From Holophagaceae bacterium (lineage in GTDB: Bacteria > Acidobacteriota > Holophagae > Holophagales > Holophagaceae), in the NCBI GenBank assembly GCA_023257195.1, contig JALRCU010000041.1, positions 62,001 through 126,000 on the forward strand: a stretch of 64,000 nucleotides of DNA, written 5' to 3'. The notes under the pieces are model-generated. The model searched no databases and was not told where the DNA came from. It worked only from the letters and a program-made list of their open reading frames with translations. Positions 45,787 to 54,875 of the stretch are shown piece by piece; the first letter of the stretch is position 1, and every line of letters starts with the position of its first letter. The translations under genes were made by a program, and so were the position numbers.

Positions 45787-46658
45787 CGTTTACGTCGGCT
45801 AGCTAGAATAATCATCTCGCGTAAGGTCTTAGCCATCGTAAGGGCGGAGACACCTGAAGGGTCATAATGAGGCGAGAGTTCTAGGCAATCCATCCCCACC
45901 AATCGACGTCCAGATAACTGCTTGAGTCCTCCGATAAGGACATCCCAAAGAATACCTCCGGGTTCCGGCGTTCCCGTCCCTGGATAAATGGAGGGGTCAA
46001 GGACATCAAGATCACAGGTAAGGTAGATCGGTCGGTCACCTAAGGAATCCAAGTGCTCTCTAATGGACTCTTTAGTGAAAGGGCGGAGTGTATCGTGCTG
46101 CTGAGTTAACTTCCATTCCTCGGCCGACCCTGATCGAATACCAAACTGCTTCAGGTTTGCGTAGCCAATCTTGTCGGCAACGCGTCCCAAAATGGTTGCA
46201 TGGGTCAATTCGTCTCCCCATAATTCAGATCTCAGATCTGCATGGGCATCAAAATGAACGACGGCAAGATTTGGATGACGTTCATAAGCCGACATAATTA
46301 AGGGGAAAGCCAATAAATGTTCGCCCCCAAATCCAATAGGAAAATGACCAGCCGCAACAACCTCGTGGACGGCGCTTTCAATAGAGTTTAGAACCCGTTC
46401 TTTTTGTCCAGGGGGAAGAAAGAGATCCCCATAGTCTGTATATTTAATGTCGAGTAAAGAAGCTTGCTGATAAAAAGAAAACTCTTCCATTCCTTGAGAA
46501 GACTCTCGAACGGCTGAACCTGCAAATCGAGACCCGGGCTTAAAAGAGCTTGTTCCATCCCAGCACAATCCAAAGAGGCCGATGTCGGCTTCGTGGGGAT
46601 CGGTGGACCCCATGAAATAAGGGGAAACCCACTCGTGCTGCATGAAAGATGACACCAT
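45783..46658 (-). CDS. speB: Agmatinase/ureohydrolase family enzyme
   Basis: A 291-residue binuclear manganese ureohydrolase. Metal ligands are visible in GFGGEHLLAFP, VVHFDAHADLRSE and LTCDLDVLDPSIYPGTGTPE, and the C-terminal MDCLELSPHYDPSGVSALTM completes the site. Such enzymes hydrolyse agmatine to putrescine and urea, though family members also act on guanidinobutyrate or related guanidines, so substrate is inferred. A second ATG lies five codons downstream (46643). Divergent from the DUF493 gene. Confidence 0.88.
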   Translation of the reverse strand: MVSSFMQHEWVSPYFMGSTDPHEADIGLFGLCWDGTSSFKPGSRFAGSAVRESSQGMEEFSFYQQASLLDIKYTDYGDLFLPPGQKERVLNSIESAVHEVVAAGHFPIGFGGEHLLAFPLIMSAYERHPNLAVVHFDAHADLRSELWGDELTHATILGRVADKIGYANLKQFGIRSGSAEEWKLTQQHDTLRPFTKESIREHLDSLGDRPIYLTCDLDVLDPSIYPGTGTPEPGGILWDVLIGGLKQLSGRRLVGMDCLELSPHYDPSGVSALTMAKTLREMIILASRRKR

Positions 46659-46757
46659 AAAAACTCCACTCTATTAAGCCTAACATCACCATGAAATTCA
46701 TAAAATTAAAGAAGTAAGTCAACATAGAAATATGACGTTCTAACGAGGATCAACAAA

Positions 46758-47006
46758 ATGATCGATGACCCTTTACTGATTCCCATTAAAGTCATGGGGC
46801 GCTCAGAAATCTTAAAGGCCGATATGATCGAAGGACTTATCTCAAAAATACTTGGCCCACAGGCTCATCACGCACACCGATATGCGGTGGCTTGCAAGGG
46901 TCAATATATCAGCCATACTTTTTGGGTTTCCTTAGGGAATGCCGAGCAAGAAAAACCTCTTCGAGAAGCCATTTCTAAACTCCCTGGTTACGAACTTCAA
47001 TTGTAA
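46758..47006 (+). CDS. DUF493 (YbeD-like) small protein
   Basis: An 82-residue ACT-like alpha/beta protein. IPIKVMGRSE near the start and CKGQYISHTFWVSL in the centre match DUF493 (UPF0250), whose E. coli member YbeD neighbours lipoate genes; the function is unsettled. GAGGA precedes the ATG at about ten bases. The stop abuts the asnS stop on the other strand with no spacer. Confidence 0.8.
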   Translation: MIDDPLLIPIKVMGRSEILKADMIEGLISKILGPQAHHAHRYAVACKGQYISHTFWVSLGNAEQEKPLREAISKLPGYELQL

Positions 47007-48302
47007 TTAGGGTCGTAAAGTTCCCATCATTCGAGGATAAGGGATCGTTTCGCGAACATGGGGTAATTTACAAATCCAGGCAACCACCCGCTCAATCCCC
47101 ATACCAAAACCGGCATGAGGTACTGATCCAAAACGTCTCAGATCGAGATACCACTCATAATCGGCTCGATTCAATCCATGATGAGCGATCTGTTCTAGCA
47201 GGTAAGCCTCACTCGAAGCACGCTCACCGCCCCCTATGATTTCTCCATAGCCTTCAGGCGCAAGAAGATCTGCTCCGAGGGCTAAGCGAGGATCATGAGG
47301 GTCTTGTTCCATATAAAATGCTTTGAACGTTTTGGGGAACCGGTGCACCCATAGCGGACGATCGTGCGCATTCATCAAAAGTGTCTCATCGTCATTACCG
47401 TAGTCTTGACCCCATTCAATATCACTTCCCAAAGTTTTTAATTGCTCAACACTTTCCGTATAGGACATTTGGCGAAACGATTCATTCATCGCAAGAAGGA
47501 GGGGCGCTGTGTCTCTCTCGATAATCTTTAATTCCTCAAGACGATCATTGAGAACTCTCTGGAGGATGAATTGAACGAGGCCCTGTCCTAATTTGAGAAC
47601 ATCGTCGAGATGAGCGAAGGCCATTTCGGGCTCAACCATCCAAAATTCGGTAAGATGACGACGTGTTTTACTTTTTTCAGCTCGAAAAGTTGGACCAAAA
47701 CAATAGACTTTACCAAAAGCAAAAATACCGGGCTCTTGGTACAGTTGACCGCTTTGACTTAAGAACGCCGTTCCTTCATGAAAATAATCTGTTTGGAAAA
47801 GCGTGCTGGTTCCTTCGCAGGCACTTGGTGACAAGATGGGTGAATCGAAAAGCGTGAAGCCCTCTTGGTCGAAAAAATCTCGGGTTGCCTTGATGATGGT
47901 GTGGCGAATTTTTAGAATCGCCCATTGACGCTTAGACCTCATCCAAAGATGGCGATTATTCATGAGAAATTCAGTGCCATGCTCTTTAGGAGTGATGGGG
48001 AAGTCGATACTCGACCCAATCAATTCGATGTCTTGAACTAATAATTCAGGCTCTCCACTTTTAGGATGAGCCTGGACTATGCCTGTTATGACTAAAGCGC
48101 TTTCTTGGGTAAGCGTGCCCGCTAATTCATAACTTTTTGACGAAGCATCATTCGCCGTTACCACACATTGAATAAAACCAGATCCATCTCGAAGCTCAAT
48201 GAAACGAGTTTTACTCGTACGGATATTTCTAACCCAACCCCGTAATGAAACCATCTCTCCAATATGGGATTTAAGATCTTTAACCATCAGAAAAGGTGTC
48301 AC
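47007..48302 (-). CDS. asnS: Asparaginyl-tRNA synthetase
   Basis: A 431-residue class II synthetase: OB-fold (MVSLRGWVRNIRTSKTRFIE), then the core with FGPTFRAEKSKTRRHLTEFW, split as FGPTFRAEKSKTRR and HLTEFWMVEPEMAF, and the C-terminal GFGMGIERVVAWI. These words separate AsnRS from AspRS. The start is GTG 48302 with GAGG six bases upstream; an internal ATG at 48287 lacks a ribosome site. Its presence implies direct Asn-tRNA charging. Confidence 0.95.
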   Translation of the reverse strand: MTPFLMVKDLKSHIGEMVSLRGWVRNIRTSKTRFIELRDGSGFIQCVVTANDASSKSYELAGTLTQESALVITGIVQAHPKSGEPELLVQDIELIGSSIDFPITPKEHGTEFLMNNRHLWMRSKRQWAILKIRHTIIKATRDFFDQEGFTLFDSPILSPSACEGTSTLFQTDYFHEGTAFLSQSGQLYQEPGIFAFGKVYCFGPTFRAEKSKTRRHLTEFWMVEPEMAFAHLDDVLKLGQGLVQFILQRVLNDRLEELKIIERDTAPLLLAMNESFRQMSYTESVEQLKTLGSDIEWGQDYGNDDETLLMNAHDRPLWVHRFPKTFKAFYMEQDPHDPRLALGADLLAPEGYGEIIGGGERASSEAYLLEQIAHHGLNRADYEWYLDLRRFGSVPHAGFGMGIERVVAWICKLPHVRETIPYPRMMGTLRP

Positions 48303-48503
48303 AATTTACCTCTTTCTTCATTGTCGCCAAGAACGAGACGATATCCAAGGAACAACGTGCTTGAAAGCCAATAAGCGCCGAGATTTGTTGATACAATTAA
48401 CGAAAGAAGGCCTAAGTAGGTATCCTCTCTCTGCCCCAGTCCCTTCGATTCCGATCTTTCTTGTTACATCCTTAGGATTACGCGTCTTCCCCCCTAGGAC
48501 CCT

Positions 48504-49445
48504 ATGAGCATGCCTCCCCCTCCCTTCCCTCACCACCATCTACTTGGGATTGAGTCGTTAACGAGCGAAGATATTTACCGTATTTTAGATCTGGCTAAAA
48601 GCCTTGGCGCTCCTAGTGAGCCTAAATTTTCCCATGTGCTTAAAGACCGACTCATTATCAATCTTTTCCTAGAGGGCAGCACTCGCACACGTACCAGCTT
48701 TGAAATTGCTGAACGACGACTTGGGGCTCATATTGTTAATTTCGATGTTGAATCAAGTTCTTCTAAAAAAGGCGAAACGCTCCTCGACACGGCTCTTAAT
48801 TTAGAAGCTACTGGGGCTGACATGATGGTGATTCGTCATTCTGCACCGGGGGTTCCTCATTTCTTGTCTCGTCACCTGGGTTGTCACCTCATCAATGCAG
48901 GAGATGGCTCTCATGAGCATCCTACGCAAGCTCTTCTGGATGCATACACCTTGCGTGAGCATTTTGGAAAAATTGAAGGCCTCCGAATTGCTATTGTTGG
49001 AGATATTCGCAACTCGAGAGTTGCTCGATCTAACGCATGGTTACTGACCAAACTAGGCGCTCACGTTTCACTGGTAGCCCCTCCAACCCTCCTTCCCAAA
49101 GAACTCCAAACCATTTGGCCTGAGGCTCAACTCACCTCGGATTTAGACCGTATTCTCCCTCATCAGGATGCGTTTATCATGCTGCGGATTCAAACGGAAC
49201 GAGGCACTAATACGCTCATTCCCACCCGTAAAGAATATGTGGAATTCTATCAAATGAATTCCGAGCGTTTTGCTCGGGCTCTTAAGACCGCCGTGATCAT
49301 GCATCCAGGTCCCGTTAATCATGGGGTTGAATTAACCTCAGAACTTTTTAACGATCCACGAAGTCTTATATTAAAACAAGTAGCATTTGGCGTTCCTATT
49401 CGTATGGCGGTGATTCAATTACTCTTCGCCTCGAGGACAAATTAA
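48504..49445 (+). CDS. pyrB: Aspartate carbamoyltransferase catalytic subunit
   Basis: A 313-residue enzyme making N-carbamoyl-aspartate in pyrimidine synthesis. Carbamoyl-phosphate site FLEGSTRTRTSFEIAERRLG, split as FLEGSTRTRTSFE and IAERRLG, HPTQALLDAYTL and HPGPVNHGVEL (usually NRG) are present. The ~200-base leader between asnS and pyrB shows no convincing PyrR or attenuator structure. There is no pyrC or pyrI neighbour; gpmI starts immediately after the stop codon. Confidence 0.95.
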   Translation: MSMPPPPFPHHHLLGIESLTSEDIYRILDLAKSLGAPSEPKFSHVLKDRLIINLFLEGSTRTRTSFEIAERRLGAHIVNFDVESSSSKKGETLLDTALNLEATGADMMVIRHSAPGVPHFLSRHLGCHLINAGDGSHEHPTQALLDAYTLREHFGKIEGLRIAIVGDIRNSRVARSNAWLLTKLGAHVSLVAPPTLLPKELQTIWPEAQLTSDLDRILPHQDAFIMLRIQTERGTNTLIPTRKEYVEFYQMNSERFARALKTAVIMHPGPVNHGVELTSELFNDPRSLILKQVAFGVPIRMAVIQLLFASRTN

Positions 49446-50984
49446 ATGAAAGCCTCACTTCGGGTCAAGGGCCCTGTCACACTTCTGATTCTGGACGGTT
49501 TTGGGGATAGTGAAGAACGTGTCCATAATGCGCCTCGACTGGCTGGCATGCCTTTTTTTAATCAGCTGAGATCAGACTACGCGAGTGGACAGTTACAAAC
49601 GTCCGGCGAATTCGTGGGCCTTCCTAGGGGGCAATTTGGAAACTCGGAGGTGGGCCACATGAACCTTGGAGCAGGTCGCATTGTTCAACAAGATCTCACC
49701 TTAATTAATGAAGATATTCAAAGAGGTTCCTTTCTAACTAAAAAATCCTTAATTAAGTTAGGGGAAACCCTTAAGCGCTCCGAGAAGCGACTTCATCTTA
49801 TTGGACTCCTGAGTGACGGAGGAGTTCACAGTCACGAAGATCATTTATTCACCTTGGCTCATTGGGCTCAAGCCATGGGAATCTCCACATCGGTTCATGC
49901 CTTTCTTGATGGACGAGACACTCTTCAAAAGAGTGCTGACACCTATCTTGACCGACTCCAGGGACACCTCGATAAGTTACCGTGTATCACACTAGCATCA
50001 ATATGCGGTCGCTATACGGCTATGGATCGAGACAAACGATGGGAGCGTACCGAAAGTATTTATCGTCTTCTTGTTGATGGCGAAGCATCTTTTCAGGCAG
50101 AAGAGGGTCGAGCCGCTCTGCAGCAAGGTTATAGTCGAGGCGAAACAGATGAGTTTATTGCACCAACAAGACTCAAGAATTTTCATCCCATCCAAGACGG
50201 TGATGGGGTCATATTTTTCAACTTTCGCGCAGATCGCATGCGTCAACTGGCTCATGCCTTAGTTACTCCAAATTTTCAGTCCTTCAATGTCCAATCTCGG
50301 CCCCACGTTCATGTGGTGACTCTGACTTCTTATGATGAAACGTTAAATCCTCATTTAGAAGTTCTTTATCCTAAGACACCCTTAGTAAATATTCTTGGAG
50401 AGATCGTTAGTAAAAAAGGCTGGAAGCAGTTTCGAACGGCTGAAAGTGAAAAATATGCTCATGTCACTTACTTTTTTAACGGCGGTGAGGAAAGTGTTTT
50501 CCCCGGTGAGGATCGCCATGTCGTGCCTTCGCCCAAAGTAGCTACCTATGACTTACAGCCCGCCATGAGTTGTCCGGAGGTTACCAAGGGACTTGTGGGC
50601 GCTATTCAATCGAAGAACTACCAACTTTTAGTATGTAATCTGGCCAATGGAGACATGGTAGGTCACACAGGAAATTTAAAGGCAGCTGAGTTCGCATGCA
50701 ATGTCTTGGACCAAAGTATTCGAGATATTGCTGAAGCCACATTACAATCGGACGGAGCGCTATTGGTCACTGCCGATCATGGTAACTGTGAGTCGATGAT
50801 CGACTCAGAAGGAAATCCACATACCGCACACACCATGAATCCTGTACCGATCGTCGTGATAGCAAAGTGCACCCAAGGACTATCTTTAAGAAGTGGAGGA
50901 TCTCTTCAGGATGTGGCCCCCACTCTTCTTACTCTCATGGGTATTCCTCAACCGACAGAGATGACCGGCCAATCGCTTCTCTAG
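49446..50984 (+). CDS. gpmI: Phosphoglycerate mutase, cofactor-independent
   Basis: A 512-residue alkaline-phosphatase-fold enzyme interconverting 2- and 3-phosphoglycerate through a phosphoserine. LLILDGFGDS gives metal ligands, GQFGNSEVGHMNLGAGR the active serine, HAFLDGRDT and TADHGNCESMID the rest of the site. Its ATG directly follows the pyrB stop, so the two genes are probably one transcript. Its stop abuts a small convergent gene. Confidence 0.96.
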   Translation: MKASLRVKGPVTLLILDGFGDSEERVHNAPRLAGMPFFNQLRSDYASGQLQTSGEFVGLPRGQFGNSEVGHMNLGAGRIVQQDLTLINEDIQRGSFLTKKSLIKLGETLKRSEKRLHLIGLLSDGGVHSHEDHLFTLAHWAQAMGISTSVHAFLDGRDTLQKSADTYLDRLQGHLDKLPCITLASICGRYTAMDRDKRWERTESIYRLLVDGEASFQAEEGRAALQQGYSRGETDEFIAPTRLKNFHPIQDGDGVIFFNFRADRMRQLAHALVTPNFQSFNVQSRPHVHVVTLTSYDETLNPHLEVLYPKTPLVNILGEIVSKKGWKQFRTAESEKYAHVTYFFNGGEESVFPGEDRHVVPSPKVATYDLQPAMSCPEVTKGLVGAIQSKNYQLLVCNLANGDMVGHTGNLKAAEFACNVLDQSIRDIAEATLQSDGALLVTADHGNCESMIDSEGNPHTAHTMNPVPIVVIAKCTQGLSLRSGGSLQDVAPTLLTLMGIPQPTEMTGQSLL

Positions 50985-51188
50985 CTATTTACCTCGATTA
51001 CTACTTCGGGTGAATCCTAAGTTTGAGGGCTTGTTAGTTGGCTTAGTCGACATCTTAACCTTCGAAGTATCTACGTTCTTTTCGGACGACTTCGTTGCTT
51101 CAGCTGACTTACTACTTCCCTCAACGGGTTTAGCATTGAGTACGGATTGAAGAAGGTTAGTAGGGAGATTAATTTTAAGTTTATTCAT
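50985..51188 (-). CDS. Low-complexity basic protein (67 residues), unknown
   Basis: A short protein with an ordered-looking start (MNKLKINLPTNLLQSVLN) and then Ser/Lys/Thr/Asn-rich sequence to the end. It starts ten bases after ubiE's stop on the same strand, and its stop abuts gpmI. AAGGAG occurs at the ubiE stop, but 13 bases from the ATG. No family is recognised; composition suggests an intrinsically disordered, nucleic-acid- or ribosome-binding peptide. It might not be a gene. Confidence 0.45.
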   Translation of the reverse strand: MNKLKINLPTNLLQSVLNAKPVEGSSKSAEATKSSEKNVDTSKVKMSTKPTNKPSNLGFTRSSNRGK

Positions 51189-51198
51189 AAGTAAGATC

Positions 51199-51894
51199 TT
51201 ACTCCTTAATCCCTGAATGAATAGCGACTATTCCTCCAGTCAAGTTGATCCATTCAATTGACTTAAATCCACTTAATCTTAATTCGCTTGCTAGTGAAGC
51301 CTGATTTGGAAAGGCACGGATGCTTTTGCGAAGATAGTCATAAGCACTGCGATCTTGAGCCACGAGAGAGCCGATGAAGGGGAGCACATAAAAACTATAC
51401 ACATCATAGAGTTTTCTGAAAACAGGATTAGGAGGGGTAGAAAACTCAAGAATTGTTAATTGACCTTGAGGCTTGAGTACCCTCAAGAACTCCTTGAAGG
51501 CTTGTGCTCTATTTTCAATATTTCGCACTCCATAGCAGACTGTCACACCATCAAACTGAGATGACCTAAATGGGAGTCGCTGAGCATCGGCATCTGCAAA
51601 CCCCCAAATCTTATCCTCAAGGTTTTTTTGATAGCTTTTAGAAGCCGATAATCGCAACATGCTATGAGTAAAATCGGTGCTTATGACCTCGGCACCCAAA
51701 CGAGCCAAAGCAATGGATGAATCACCCGTTCCTGCGGCAACATCAAGAAAAAGTTTTTGAGGAGCGGCTCCACTTTTCTGAGCCATTCGTCGCCACCAGT
51801 AAAAGTCCATTCCTAGAGACAAAGCATGATTGACGAAGTCATATCGTCGTGCAATTTTTGAAAACATTTTTTGTATCTGTTGGCCTTCAGGCAT
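51199..51894 (-). CDS. ubiE: Demethylmenaquinone/ubiquinone methyltransferase UbiE/MenG
   Basis: A 231-residue SAM-dependent C-methyltransferase of quinone synthesis. MFSKIARRYDFVNHALSLG, FLDVAAGTGDSS (SAM site), VCYGVRNIENRAQAF and LTILEFSTPP are family signatures. With complex I in the same window, the product is the respiratory quinone; whether menaquinone or ubiquinone cannot be told here. Menaquinone is the usual guess outside Proteobacteria. Confidence 0.93.
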   Translation of the reverse strand: MPEGQQIQKMFSKIARRYDFVNHALSLGMDFYWWRRMAQKSGAAPQKLFLDVAAGTGDSSIALARLGAEVISTDFTHSMLRLSASKSYQKNLEDKIWGFADADAQRLPFRSSQFDGVTVCYGVRNIENRAQAFKEFLRVLKPQGQLTILEFSTPPNPVFRKLYDVYSFYVLPFIGSLVAQDRSAYDYLRKSIRAFPNQASLASELRLSGFKSIEWINLTGGIVAIHSGIKE

Positions 51895-51962
51895 AAATCA
51901 AAATCCAATGAGAGTAAGAATCTTTAGTTTAAGGGCTCCGGCGTATCCCAAAAACAAATCGC

Positions 51963-52658
51963 TTATTCATCTTTTGGTTTTGGGCGATCTTCAAAGGGTG
52001 TGGTGCGCGTTGTTTTAAGCCCCAGGCTTTCAGCATTGGGAAAAGGCTTGAAGGCGGTTCCCGCAGGATTTAGTGGAGTTACTGTGTTGAGATATTTGAT
52101 TTCTGTCGTGAGATCGATCCAAGAAATCATCCAGTCCTTATCCGACGAAGACACGAGAATGCCTCGGCTCACAAACCTAATCCGGGGGTCTCGTATATTA
52201 GGTAATTTGAGATAAGCAATCTTTAACGTTACAGGATTTAAGCATGTTAAATAATTCTCTCCGTCATCTATCAGCCAAAGAAGATGATGAAAATCATCCC
52301 GTGGATCCTGAATAGTTGAAAAAACAGTCCGCTCTGGAATGGACTCGGGGAAACGAAGATTCGTAAGTTGTTCATACGGTAGGGGAGCCCCGTTTCCAAA
52401 CCAAGATCTCAGGCGTCGTCCGGGTAGAGATCCTCTCCAAATAATTTGATTTCTTTGGTCAACGATGACTAGGGTACCGTCTTCATAAATCTCAACTCTT
52501 CGGCTTCCCGCAATAGAAGGCGGGAGAAGGACATCCTCTTCAATATTAATTTTCATATTTTGAGGAACTGCTCGAGATGGAGCATTAACCCAAGGAAGAG
52601 ATTGGATATTTTGAGAGATTAAATTTAGGGCTACAAAGAGGATGGATGCCAACCGCAT
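51963..52658 (-). CDS. Exported protein of unknown function
   Basis: A 231-residue protein with a signal-peptide-like start (MRLASILFVALNLISQNIQS) and a beta-rich body reminiscent of one or two propeller blades (VEIYEDGTLVIVDQRNQIIW, LLWLIDDGENYLTCLNP). The C-terminus is Pro/Lys/Asp-rich. I recognise no family. It begins 28 bases before the tatD stop, so it is probably translated from the same message. Confidence 0.7.
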   Translation of the reverse strand: MRLASILFVALNLISQNIQSLPWVNAPSRAVPQNMKINIEEDVLLPPSIAGSRRVEIYEDGTLVIVDQRNQIIWRGSLPGRRLRSWFGNGAPLPYEQLTNLRFPESIPERTVFSTIQDPRDDFHHLLWLIDDGENYLTCLNPVTLKIAYLKLPNIRDPRIRFVSRGILVSSSDKDWMISWIDLTTEIKYLNTVTPLNPAGTAFKPFPNAESLGLKTTRTTPFEDRPKPKDE

Positions 52659-53413
52659 AGGGTCCCTAGATTCTGAGTTGTAATATCAGCTAATTGATTA
52701 AGAGAAAGCCCCCGAAGACCCGCAAGGGCTTCGGCTGTAAAGCGAACAAAGCCAGGTTCATTGGGCTTACCGCGATGGGGAGCGGGGGCAAGAAAAGGGG
52801 CGTCAGTTTCAACCAAAATACGATCTTGAGGAACCCATTGAGCTACTTCACGAATCATCTCGGCTTTTTTGAAAGTAAGAATACCAGAAAAACTAATATA
52901 GAAACCTAAGTCGATGGCTTGTTTGGCAAAGTGTAGATCCTCGGAGAAACAGTGGATAATTCCTTGAACTTCTTCTGCACCTTCTTCTTTAAGAATTTTT
53001 AGTGTATCGGTAGGTGCTTCTCGAGTGTGGATCATGAGGGGCTTATGAATTTTTTTTGCTAGCCTAATCTGAAGTCGAAAGACTTGTTCTTGCTGATCCC
53101 GAGGACTCAAGTTGTAGTGAAAATCGAGGCCTGTTTCTCCGACAAATCGAACTGAGGGGTTTCGTAGCATGGATTCTAGCTCCCTGTCGGTGTCGTGATT
53201 CCAGGTTTTTGCTTCATGGGGATGGATACCAAGGCTCGCTTGAATGTTGGGGGCTTTTTGAGTCAAGTCAAGAACCGCATGGGAGTCTTCAAGGCTTGTA
53301 CCTACGGCAATGAATCCCGTGACACCTTGGGCTTCCGCACGGGTCAGGGTCGGAGCGACTTCGGACTCTAGGAGATAGGTTCCCGTTAGATGGCAGTGTG
53401 CATCAATCAGCAT
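52631..53413 (-). CDS. tatD: TatD-family metal-dependent DNase/hydrolase
   Basis: A 260-residue TIM-barrel hydrolase. Metal ligands appear in order: IDAHCHL, VGETGLDFHY, MIHTREA, IIHCFSE and VETDAPFLAP. TatD proteins act as 3'-5' exonucleases or deoxyribonucleases, or D-aminoacyl hydrolases. The ATG at 53413 is divergent from the NtrX-like gene. Confidence 0.93.
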   Translation of the reverse strand: MLIDAHCHLTGTYLLESEVAPTLTRAEAQGVTGFIAVGTSLEDSHAVLDLTQKAPNIQASLGIHPHEAKTWNHDTDRELESMLRNPSVRFVGETGLDFHYNLSPRDQQEQVFRLQIRLAKKIHKPLMIHTREAPTDTLKILKEEGAEEVQGIIHCFSEDLHFAKQAIDLGFYISFSGILTFKKAEMIREVAQWVPQDRILVETDAPFLAPAPHRGKPNEPGFVRFTAEALAGLRGLSLNQLADITTQNLGTLCGWHPSSL

Positions 53414-53495
53414 AGAAAACTATTTTCCCATGTTTCAACCGCTTTTCATCAGGGTAATAATTACACTTTCCCTGTGAATGCGATAATCTTTCTCC

Positions 53496-54875
53496 ATGCA
53501 AGTCTCTAAGACTATCCTGCTTGTTGATGACGAACCTGGGATTAGAAAATCCCTCAGTACAGCGCTCAAGGATGAGGGCTATCAAGTCCTTCGCTCCGAT
53601 AATGGGGAAAAAGCTATTGATCTCATAGGGGGACCTGATGGCGAAGCCGTCGATCTTGTCTTATTAGATGTTTGGCTACCAGGACTTGATGGACTCAAAA
53701 CTCTGAAAGAACTCAAAAAGATTCAGCCTGAATTACCCATCATTATGATCAGTGGTCATGGAACTATTAATACAGCTCTTGAGTCTACCAAGTATGGAGC
53801 ATTTGATTTTCTAGAAAAACCTATCGATTTAGAGAGGCTTTTGCTTGTTGCCGGCAATGCTATTCGTCAATCTAAATTGGAGCGTGAAAATAAAAAACTA
53901 AAGTCTCTCATCGAGCAGGAGCGTTTTTTTGTTGCTGAAAGCCCTATCATGCGGGATCTTCTTTCTAGCCTTACTCTTATTTCGGCCTCCAATGGACGAG
54001 TTCTCATTACCGGAGAGAATGGAACAGGCAAAGAAGACATTGCCCGGCTAATTCACCAAAAAAGTGCTCGTGCGCATGGACCGTTTATTGAAGTTAATTG
54101 TGCTGCAATTTCCGATGATCTCATCGAGAGCGAATTATTTGGTCATGCAAGAGGAAGTTTCCCGGGTGCCCTGAAGGATGCTCGAGGACGCTTTAGAGAA
54201 GCGGATGGGGGAACCCTGTTCCTAGATGAAATCGGTGATATGTCCCTTCGAACCCAGGCTAAGGTATTAAGGGCCCTCCAGGAGGGTCGAATCGAACCTT
54301 TGGGATCAGAAACCTCGGTGACGGTGGATTGTCGGGTGATTGCCTCCACCAATAAAGATCTAGGAGAACTCATTAAGCAAGGCCAATTCAGAGAAGATCT
54401 TTATTTTCGGTTAGCCGTTGTGCCGCTCAGAGTACCTTCGCTCCGGGAACGCCCCGAAGATATATTGCCGCTATCAGAATTATTCATTAAGCAGATTGCT
54501 AAAAGTTCCGGAAAGAGTCCCAAGATGCTAACTCCGGAAGCACGTAGTATTTTGACCTCTCACGAATGGCCTGGCAATGTACGTGAACTCAAAAATCTGA
54601 TGGAACGGGCCATGATTTTATCTCGTACTCCAGAAATTCATAAACGCGATCTTCTCCCTTTGCCTTCTCGACAAATTCATAATGTTGATCCTTTCTCCTT
54701 TCCTGAATTTGCCACCCTTAAAGATGCACGGGATTGGTTTGAAAAAATTTACTTAGAGCGAGAGATTCAACTCCAAAAAGGTAATATGACTCGCGTTGCC
54801 GAAAAAGCCGGCGTGGATCGTTCTAACCTTTATAAGCGCCTCAAGATTTTGGGCATTGAGCATCGAGAGAACTAA
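53496..54875 (+). CDS. NtrX/NtrC-type response regulator with altered GAFTGA loop
   Basis: A 459-residue regulator: receiver domain (phospho-Asp in LVLLDVWLPGLDG), AAA+ domain with Walker A GENGTGKED and Walker B GGTLFLDEIGDM, arginine fingers, and a C-terminal HTH (GNMTRVAEKAGVDRSNLYKR). The sigma54-contact loop reads GSFPGA instead of GAFTGA; Thr to Pro at the contact residue is likely to impair sigma54 activation, so it may act differently. It resembles NtrX more than NtrC. It overlaps the MerR gene start (TAATG). The probable partner kinase is 3 kb away. Confidence 0.93.
   Translation: MQVSKTILLVDDEPGIRKSLSTALKDEGYQVLRSDNGEKAIDLIGGPDGEAVDLVLLDVWLPGLDGLKTLKELKKIQPELPIIMISGHGTINTALESTKYGAFDFLEKPIDLERLLLVAGNAIRQSKLERENKKLKSLIEQERFFVAESPIMRDLLSSLTLISASNGRVLITGENGTGKEDIARLIHQKSARAHGPFIEVNCAAISDDLIESELFGHARGSFPGALKDARGRFREADGGTLFLDEIGDMSLRTQAKVLRALQEGRIEPLGSETSVTVDCRVIASTNKDLGELIKQGQFREDLYFRLAVVPLRVPSLRERPEDILPLSELFIKQIAKSSGKSPKMLTPEARSILTSHEWPGNVRELKNLMERAMILSRTPEIHKRDLLPLPSRQIHNVDPFSFPEFATLKDARDWFEKIYLEREIQLQKGNMTRVAEKAGVDRSNLYKRLKILGIEHREN

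Noticed and set aside
48303-48503. Attenuator or riboswitch in the pyrB leader
   Set aside because: No strong stem followed by a U-run or conserved PyrR-binding element is apparent.
48199-48507. 102-codon plus-strand frame ahead of pyrB
   Set aside because: It overlaps the asnS N-terminus antisense and has no coding-like composition.
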